This document shows, in pieces, positions 11,901 to 20,900 of a stretch of DNA of 64,000 bases; position 1 is the first letter of the stretch; each line of letters starts with the position of its first letter. The translations under genes and the position numbers were made by a program. This DNA is from Dryobates pubescens. Its lineage: Eukaryota > Chordata > Aves > Piciformes > Picidae. Below the pieces are notes generated by a model. That model did no database searches. It saw only the letters and a list, made by a program, of their open reading frames with translations, and was not told the DNA's origin. The stretch covers positions 5,146,001 to 5,210,000 of the forward strand of contig NC_071646.1 of NCBI RefSeq assembly GCF_014839835.1, read 5' to 3'.

Positions 11901-14900
11901 CTCTAAGACCATTGAATCCAACCACCTACCCACCACCACCATGACAATTAAACCATGTCCCAGAGTCTGCCAGCAGTGAGTCTACCAGGCCTGTGGTGTG
12001 GTGACCTGAGGTGTTGGAGCTGGGCTGATGATTCAGGAGAAACTGGAGGGAGACACCTCTCAAATATCCTGTCCTTGATAACTGTGCTCATCCTGTCCCC
12101 AGGTCAAGGTTCAGCAGGCTGCTATGGAGCTACAGCTGACCCCTTTCAATGTCCTTCTGCGCACCACGCTGGACCTGCTGCAGGAGAAGGATGCTGCCCA
12201 GATCTTTGCAGAGCCTGTGAACCTGAACGAGGCAAGTCTCCTTCCTAGAGGTGTCTGATGGGCTGTAGGTGAGGTATTGCTGGGCAGCAGCTCATGTGCT
12301 CTCATAACCCTGGAAGCACAAACCACCTTGTCCCAAGATGCTGGTGGGTTAAAGAACACCTCAGAGAGGCCTCACAGTGTGGGTGTCCTGGGCCAAGAAA
12401 GGGTATTTGTGTTCTGGAAGCTTCAACACATCTCAGACAAGAAATGTCTGCAGAGCCAGGATCATAAGGGCTGGAAAAGACCTCCAAGATTTCCAGATTG
12501 TATCAGGTTGGAAGGGAGCCTCAAAGCTCATCTTGTCCAGTGCCCCTGCAGTCAGCAGGGACACCTCCAACTAGATCAGGCTGCCCAGGTGCCACATCAA
12601 GTCTGATCTTTAATGTCTCCAGGGATGAGGCCTCCCTCAACCACATTGCTGGGCAGCCTGATCCAGTGTTTTACCACTCCCATTGTGCAGAACTTTCTCC
12701 TGATGTCCAACCTAAATCTCCCTTGCTCCAGTTTGCCCTTCGTCCTGTTGCTGCAAGCCTTGCTGGCAGCCCCTGCCCAGCCTTCCTGTAGGTCCCCTTC
12801 AGATATTGAAGTGCAGCTCTAAGGTCTCCCTAGAGCCTTCTCATCTGCAGGCTGAACAGCCCCGATTCTTTCAGCCTGTCCCCATAGGGGAGGTTCTCCA
12901 GCCCTCTGATCTTCATGACCCTCCTCTGGACCTGCTCCAGCAGGTCCATGGCCCTCTTGTGTTGAGTATCCCATAGCTGGACACAGCACTGCAGGTGAGG
13001 TCTCGCCAGAGCAGCTCATCAAGTCCAACCATTAACCCAGCACTGCCAAGGCCACCCTGTCCCTCAGCACCACATCTCCACAGCGTGTCTGCCTTGCCTG
13101 GGTGGCACAGGAGCGCAGTGCCCCTTGCTGGTGGAAGGGGCAGCCAGGTGCTGGTGCTGGGCTGGTCAATGGTGTTTGTAATTGTACAGGTTTTATATGT
13201 TTAGGTTCCAGATTACCTGGAATTCATTTCCAACCCAATGGATTTTTCCACCATGAGGCGGAAGCTGGAGTCCCACCTGTACCGAACGTTGGATGAGTTT
13301 GAGGAAGACTTTAACCTTATAGTTGCCAACTGCATGAGGTATAATGCTAAAGAAACGATTTTCCACCGAGCAGCTGTCCGCCTCAGGGACCTGGGGGGAG
13401 CCGTCCTGCGCCATGCACGGCGGCAGGCTGAAAGCATCGGCTTTGACCCTGCCGTGGGGCTTCACCTGCCTGAGTCACCCAAAACCAAGGACTTTTACCG
13501 CTTTTCTTGGGAGGATGGTGAGTGCTGAGCAGCTCCTCTTTGCTTTCAGGCGCCTCATAACTCTCTGTCTTTGTGCTGAGCTCGGCAACCAGCGGGCATG
13601 GAGCTCCCAGCTGCCGGTCAGGGTACGGGAATTGGGTTGGAAAGGACCCTCCAAGGTCATCTTGTCCAATCCCCCTGCACTCAGCAGGGACATTCCCAAC
13701 TAGAGCAGGCTGGCCAGAGCCACATTAAGTCTGATCTTGAGTGTCCCCAGGGATGGGGCCTCACCCACATCCCTGAGCACCCTGTTCCAGTATTTCACCA
13801 CTCTCATTGTGCAGAACATCCTCCTGATGTCCAAACTCTATCTCCCCTGCTCCAGTTTCAAGCCATTGTCCCTCATTCTGTCACCACAGACCCTTCTAAT
13901 AAGCCCTGCCCAGCCTTCCTCTATGTCCCCTTCAGATCTTGGAATGCAGCTCTAAGGTCTCCCTAGGGCCTTCTCATCTGCAGGCTGAACAACCCGAATT
14001 TGTTCAACCTGTCTTTGTAGGAGAAGTGCTCTCACATTACCTCTCTCATCTGCTCTTAGCAGTTCCTGAATCCCCACACTAAAGCAGTTGGTTCATGCAT
14101 GGCAGCAGTGGGGCGAGGCATGGCAGTGCTCTCAGATGCTTCTCCAAGAAACTTTACTCCTTCCCTTCATGCTGCACTGTTTTGCTGCAGTGGATAACAT
14201 CCTCCTCCCGGAGAACCGTGCTCACCTTTCCTTGGAAGCCCAGCTGAAGGAGCTGCTGGAGAAGCTGGACTTGGTGAGCAGCATGAGGTCCAGCGGCGCC
14301 CGGACGCGGCGCATCCGGCTACTGAGGCGCGAGATCAACTCTGTCCGGCAGAGGCTGGCCCAGCAGCAGAGCAAGACCCTGCCCAATGGGGAGCCTGTGC
14401 CATGGGAGGAGGGGCTGGAGAAGACATCGAGGGAAGGGGATGAGGAAGGGGAGAAAGGTGAGAGGTGGCAGATGTTGATGGCTGGTAGGACTCTTTGCAC
14501 TAACTCTAAAACGCTCAAGTGGATTCTTTATTCCTCTAGCAGATGACACCAAGCCCCCACATCCTCCAACCCTGGAGCCCACAGGACCTGCACCTTCCCT
14601 CTCAGAGCTGGACTCTCTGCAGGACCCTCCAAAGCTCAAACCCATCAGTGAAAGCAAGTCCCTGAATCAGCTGCAGAAGAGGATGGTGTCAGACAGGGAG
14701 CTCTTTGAGAAGCAGGCTCTGGAGCGGGAGAGCGAAGCCTTCCAGCGCCTGCTCAGCGACAGGGGCCTCAACGGCCTGGCCCTGCCCGCCCCCGACAGCC
14801 CCGACAGCCCCTGCCTGGGCGGCGTGGGCCGCAGGACATCTGTGCTCTTCAAAAAGGCTAAGAATGGGGTGAAGCTGCAGAGGGGCCTGGACTGCTCCCT

Positions 14901-17900
14901 GGAGAACGGGGAGGACCATGGGCAGAGCGGGCAGCGCACCTCTGCCCGCTCTGCTGCCGAGCGCCCGGCGCGGAAGAGGACACACAGCAGGGCCTGCGGT
15001 GACGGCGATGGAGAGAAGTCCCCCAGGCAGGCAGGGCAGAGAGGTAATTCCTGGGGTTTCTATTCCTATTTCCTTGGAGTCTTCGAGGTGGGGCTGAGGG
15101 AAACTCTTGGGCTGAGCAAAGACATCTGCATCCAGACTGCTGGAGTGCATCAGGAAGAGTGTGGCCAACACGTCGAGGGCGGTTCTCCTCCACCTCCACT
15201 CTGCCCTAGTCAGGCCACATCTGCAGCACTGGGTCCAGTCCTGGGCTCCCCAGTTCAAGAGAGACAAGGGACTGCTGGAGACAGTTCAGATGCTGAGGGG
15301 CCTGAAGCATCTCTGGTAGGAGGAAAGGCTGAGAGCCCACACCTCAAATATTATCTTGAAGATGTTTGGCTGTTAGAAAGTGGCCAGCAAACTGAGAATG
15401 GAAGGAAAGGACTTGAATGTGAGGATTAACTTACCAGGACAGGTTAAAGGAGACACAAATGGCTTTTCCAAAGAGTCTGGAGTCTCTCCACATCATCTGC
15501 CACTACCTGTGACTGAGTGAGCTCTGCTTTCCTGGGCCTGTTCCCATGGGCAGGGACCAGCTTGGTAGCCCAGCCCAGGCTGAGGCAGAGAGAAGTCCCT
15601 GGCAGTCAGCATGCAGTCTCCATGTCCTTTCCAAACAGACTGGAAGCCAGATGAGCAAGTGGTTCATTTCCTGGCCTCTGGGTCTTCCAGCAAGCTGGGT
15701 GCTGAGTGGAGCTCTTCTGTAACATCCCTGGGCACCTCTCCAGTGCTGCTTCTTCAGAGACAGCCCAGTTTTTCATCTGTTGGGGTAGAAATAGCTTATC
15801 TTCATCACTTTGGGGTTGCTGCTGAGTCTGGAGAGTTCTGTGTGGCATTTCCCTCTCTGGCTGAGGTACTCAGCATCTTCGTGGCTGGCAGTTGTGTGAC
15901 CATGACCTTACCTGAGCCTTGGCAGCAGCTCTGTGTGTTGCTGCTGCTGTGTTGGGCTGATTCCTGTTTTCTCTTTGGCAGGGGTCACCAATGGCTTTGT
16001 GAAGCACACTGAGAGTGGCTCTGACTCTGAGTGCAGCTCTGGCCTGGCAGGTGGACTGGTGTTTGAAGCCTGCAGGTAAGTACCCCATGCAGAACTTCCC
16101 CAGAGCACCTTCTGTGTCTGGATTATCTACCTGGGCTTATTGTTTGACTATAGTGACTTCTGACTTTGTGTGTTGACCCTGCACAAAAAACAAGTGACAG
16201 GGTGAAGCACCCTCAAGTTGTGCCAGGGGAGGTTTAGGCTGGGTATCAGAAGATACTTCTCCACTGAAAGGGTTCTCAAATGCTGGGACAGGCTGCCCAG
16301 GGAGGTAGCTGAATCCCCTTCCCTGTTCAAAAGCCTCAGAGATGTGGTGCTGAGAGGCATGGCTTAGCACCAGCCTTGGAAGAGTCAGAGAATGGTTGGG
16401 GCTGATCAGAAAGCTGGGGACAGACTATTGGGCAGGGCCTGTTGTGACAGGACAAGGGGTAGTGGTTTGAAACTGAAAGAGGCAGATTCAGACTAGATGG
16501 AAGAAAGTTTTTCCACTGAGGATGGCGAAACCCTGGCCCAGGTTGCCCACAGAGAGGTGGGAGATGCCCCATCCCTGGAACTGTTCCATGTCAGGTTGTT
16601 TGGGGCTGTGAGCACCCTGCTCTAGTGGCAGAGGTCCCTGCTGACTGCAGGGGGTTGGACTGGATGAGCTTGAAAGGTCCCTTCCCACCCAAAGCAGCCT
16701 GGGATTCTGTGATCTGCTCAGTCATTGCCTTTTGTATTGGCTGGATACCACCGTGACCCTATGCACAAGAAGCTACTGCAATAAACTGTGGTAAAGCAAG
16801 GGGCTGCATGGGAGCAAAAAACAAGAGAGGGCTGGATTCACACAGAGTTGTGGTGTCAACTAAACAAGGGCCCTTGAGTCATGCAGAAATCCTTCCTGAG
16901 GCAAGGATGCTGTCAGAACAGGACCAGGAACTGGCAACTCGCCTTCAAACCGTGTCCTGCCCTTCTGGCCCCACCATATTTGCCTCCATTTCCCCACCTC
17001 TAAGTGAGGGAGACAAATCTGAACTGAGAGAGGAATGGGGGGGCCTTGTCAGTTGCTGTTTGTGGAGCACTTTGAAGATGTAAGTGCTTATTACAATAAT
17101 TGCAAGCAATTCACAGAGCAAAAATGACATTAGAGCTGTGTGCCACCCACTAAACAAGGAATGAAGCCCAAGCTGCTGTCTCGTGGGGGACTTGGACAAT
17201 TACTCTGTTTAGGAACAGCTCTGTTTGCTGCTTTTTTCCTCCCCTCAGAAGGGGCTGGTTAGTAGAAGGTTGTAAAGGAGGAAAAAAAAAAATCAAACAA
17301 GGAAGAATTACAGTAAGTGGAAAACTGATTGCTTGAGGTGGAGATGGTGCAGGTTTGGAAGTGTTTGTAGTAGTGGTTGAGTTTGATGAGCTTAAAGGTC
17401 TTTTCCAGCTGAAACAGTGCTGTGATTCTATAGTGAGGTCAAAGGATGTTCAGCACTCAGGGAGTGCTCCAGCAGAAGCTATAAAGGTACTGAGGGGCCT
17501 GGAGCAGCTCTGTGAGGAGCAAAAGCTGAGAGCTCTGGGGCTGAGAGCCTGGAGAAGAGCAGCCCCAGAGGGGATCTGAGCAATGTTCAGCAAGAGCTAA
17601 AGGGTGGGGGGCTAGAGGCTGGGGCCAGACCCTTGGTGGTGTTGCCCTGGGACAGGACAAGGGGCAGTGGGCACAAACCTGGAACCCAGGAGGTTCCACC
17701 CAACCAGGAGGAGAAAGTTCTTTGGTGTGAGGGTGCTGGAGGCCTGGAGCAGGCTGCCCAGAGAGGTTGTGGAGTCTCCTTCTCTGGAGAGCTTCCAAGC
17801 CCCCCTGGCCATTGTGACCCTGGGTAAGCTGCTTTAGCAGGGGGGTTGGACTGGATGATCTCCAGAGGTCCCTTGCACCCCCCACCATGCTGGGGTTCTG

Positions 17901-20900
17901 TGTGAGATGGGTTAATAGAGTCTGTGTTGTGTTTGCTCTCCAGCATGAAGTCTTGGCTGGGTTCCTTCAGGTATTCAGTGCTCTCTTCATGGCAGGGGTG
18001 CCCTGTGCAGCCCTTCTGCAGTATTTCAAGCAGCCCTGAGGAATCCATTTACTTGGCTTTGCTCCCCAGGGCAGTCTGTGTTCTCCTAACCCCCAGTTTT
18101 CCATCTTCTCTGGCAGTGGTTTGATGCCTCCCAAGCGCAGCCGCGGGAAGCCTGCTCTGTCCCGGGTGCCCCTCTTGGAAGGGGTGAACGGAGACTCCGA
18201 TCACAGCAGCTCAGGTGAGAGGAGCTGCAGAGCAGCCCTGCTCTGGGGGACACTCTGCTCTGGTCCCACCACACCTATCTGAACCAGGGCTAACAGATCT
18301 CAGTACCCACCAGGAGCCAGTCCTGCAGAGACTACCCAGGTTTCTCAGCAGGCTGCTCACCTGCCTCTGCTTGTTACCAGTGTGGGTTACGGCATCACTT
18401 CTGCTTTCACTCTGTTCTCCTTGGGTGGCAGCCCAGGGACAGGGCAAGGGGCAGTGGGCACAAACTGGAACCCACAAGGTTCCACCTGAACAGGAGGAGA
18501 AACTTCTTTGGTGTGAGGGTGCTGGAGGCCTGGAGCAGGCTGCCCAGAGAGGTTGTGGAGTCTCCTTCTTTGGAGAGCTTCCAAACCCAGCTGGGCATTG
18601 TGACCCTGGGCAGCTGCTGTGGGTGCCCTGCTTTAGCAGGGGGGTTGGACTGGATGAACTGCAGAAGCACAGAGGCTGACAAACCAGAAACACTGCCAGG
18701 GTGTTTCAAGCACAGCAGCAGCTCACCTGGTGTAGCTGATTGCTACTGGGATGATGCAGACCTGCATGCCTGGGGGAGCTGACTGTGTGATTTCTTGTTT
18801 CAGCACAACCACCTTGCTTGTACTCACTCTCCTAAGCCTTGCCTCCATCTCTCCCTTAGGCAGGGCTCTCCTGATGGCCTTTGAGAGTCAAGCTGAGCTG
18901 GAGCCCTTGGAGCTGGTGTGGGCTAAGTGCCGTGGTTATCCCTCCTACCCTGCCTTGGTAAGTACCCTGCTGCTCTCAGCCTGCTCCCACAGCTCAGGCA
19001 GCCCACAGCACAGTACCAGTGTGCAGCATAAGCAGACACAGAAGGGAAAGTTCTCAAATCATGCAGAAGCTGCTCTTCAAGGTCCTTTCCAGCCCATTCC
19101 ATGAATCTATGAACCCACAGCACCACACACTCGGGACCTTTCCCTTTTTTAAGCTCAGGTGCTGACTGACTCCCCTTCCTCAGGGGGAGCCTCAAGGACA
19201 GGAACATCCTTTCAAAATTGCCAGGAGTGCTGCTTTCCCCATCCCAAGGAGATTTGCCTTGTCTAGCTGGAATAGACTGAGAGAAGAGGTTACAGAAAGT
19301 GCTCCTTGAGGGTTGGTGCTGAAATCTCCTTTCCCTCTCTCTCTAGATAATTGATCCCAAGATGCCACGTGAGGGTTTGCTCCACAATGGAGTCCCCATC
19401 CCAGTCCCACCTATGGATGTGTTGAAGCTGGGGGAGCAGAGGCAGACAGAGGCAGAAGAAAAGCTCTTCCTTGTCCTTTTCTTTGACAACAAGAGAACCT
19501 GGTGAGTGTGTGCAGAGAGGCAGGTCCTGTGCTGGGTGCTCTGGCAGCGAGGGAAGGGTTAGCAGCATCTTGGCTGTTGGATTATGGTGGTGGTGTTAGA
19601 TGTGACCTGGAGGAGTTGGATGTGCAGCCAACAAGAAGAGTCTGACTGGGGAAGGCAACCTGCTCCTCCTCCCCTAAGAGCATGACATCTGCTCAGGAAT
19701 GGAGTTAGCTGTGGTAGGTTGAGAGACCAATTCTCCCACCACAGGCAAAAGAAGGACTCAGACAAAAGAGATTGCAGAAATGGTGGAAAGTTTAAATGGG
19801 TTAAAAACCCCCAATGGAAGTGTTACAGAAAACCACAAGCACCATGACAGAAGAGAGATCCCAAAACATACCCAAGATCATCCCACCCCCACCTGGGGGT
19901 ACACCCAACTGCCCCCCTCCCCCAGGGCTCTTTCCCCATCCCCAACCCAGCCTTGGGCCTGGGCAGGCCCAAGGGAGGCAGCTCACACCATTTACCTATA
20001 GGGGCAACGGCAAGGGAAGAAGGAGGAAGTGAGGACCCCTGGCTGATGTTTTATAGGGGAGCAGGGCATTATGGGGTGAAGTTCTGGGCCTCTCAGTTTA
20101 GGAAGGACATTGAGACACTTGAAGGTGTCCAGAGAAGGGCAACGAGGCTGGGGAGGGGTCTGGGGCACAGCACTGTGAGGAGAGGCTGAGGGAGCTGGGG
20201 TTGCTTAGCCTGGAGAAGAGGAGGCTCAGGCGAGACCTTCTTGCTCTCTACAACTACCTGAAAGGTGGTTGTAGCCAGGAAGGGGTTGATCTCTTCTCTC
20301 TAGCAACCAGCACCAGAACAAGAGGACACAGTCTCAAGCTGTGCCAGGGGAGGTTTAGGCTGGAGGTGAGGAGAAAGTTCTTCACTGAGAGAGTCGTTAG
20401 CCATTGGAATGTGCTGCCCAGGGAGGTGGTGGAGTCCCCATCCCTGGAGGTGTTCAAGAGGGGATTGGATGTGGCACTGGGTGCCATGGTTTAGTCATGA
20501 GGTCTGTGGTGAGAGGTTGGGCTTGATGATCCTTGAGGTCTCTTCCAACCTTGGTGATACTGTGAGACTGTGAAATACCTGTGACCACCCACTGGGCTGG
20601 GCCCCCTTTGGGACATCCCAGGTGTGGCCTGTGCAGTGGCATCAGGGGCTGGCACCCAGCCTAAACCACCACATTAGCTTTGCCAGTCACGAGTACGGTT
20701 CCCCAGGGCTCAGTGCTGGGGCCAGTCCTCTTCAGTCTTTCTCAGTGGTCTGGACTAGGGGATTGAGGTCACTCTCAGTAAGTTTGAAGATGACACCAAG
20801 TTGGGCAGAAGTGTTCATCTGCTGGAGGGTTGGAGGCTCTACAGAGGGACCTGGCCAGGCTGGATCAGTAATAATATGGCCACAGGATCAGGGCAGGAAT

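Noticed and set aside
12236-12237. GT donor four bases after the GC donor of BRPF3 exon 5
   Set aside because: Using it would shift the reading frame and break the conserved NLNE-VPDY junction.
20201-20494. 97-codon open frame as a possible host gene
   Set aside because: It is the ORF2 C-terminus of a CR1 LINE copy.
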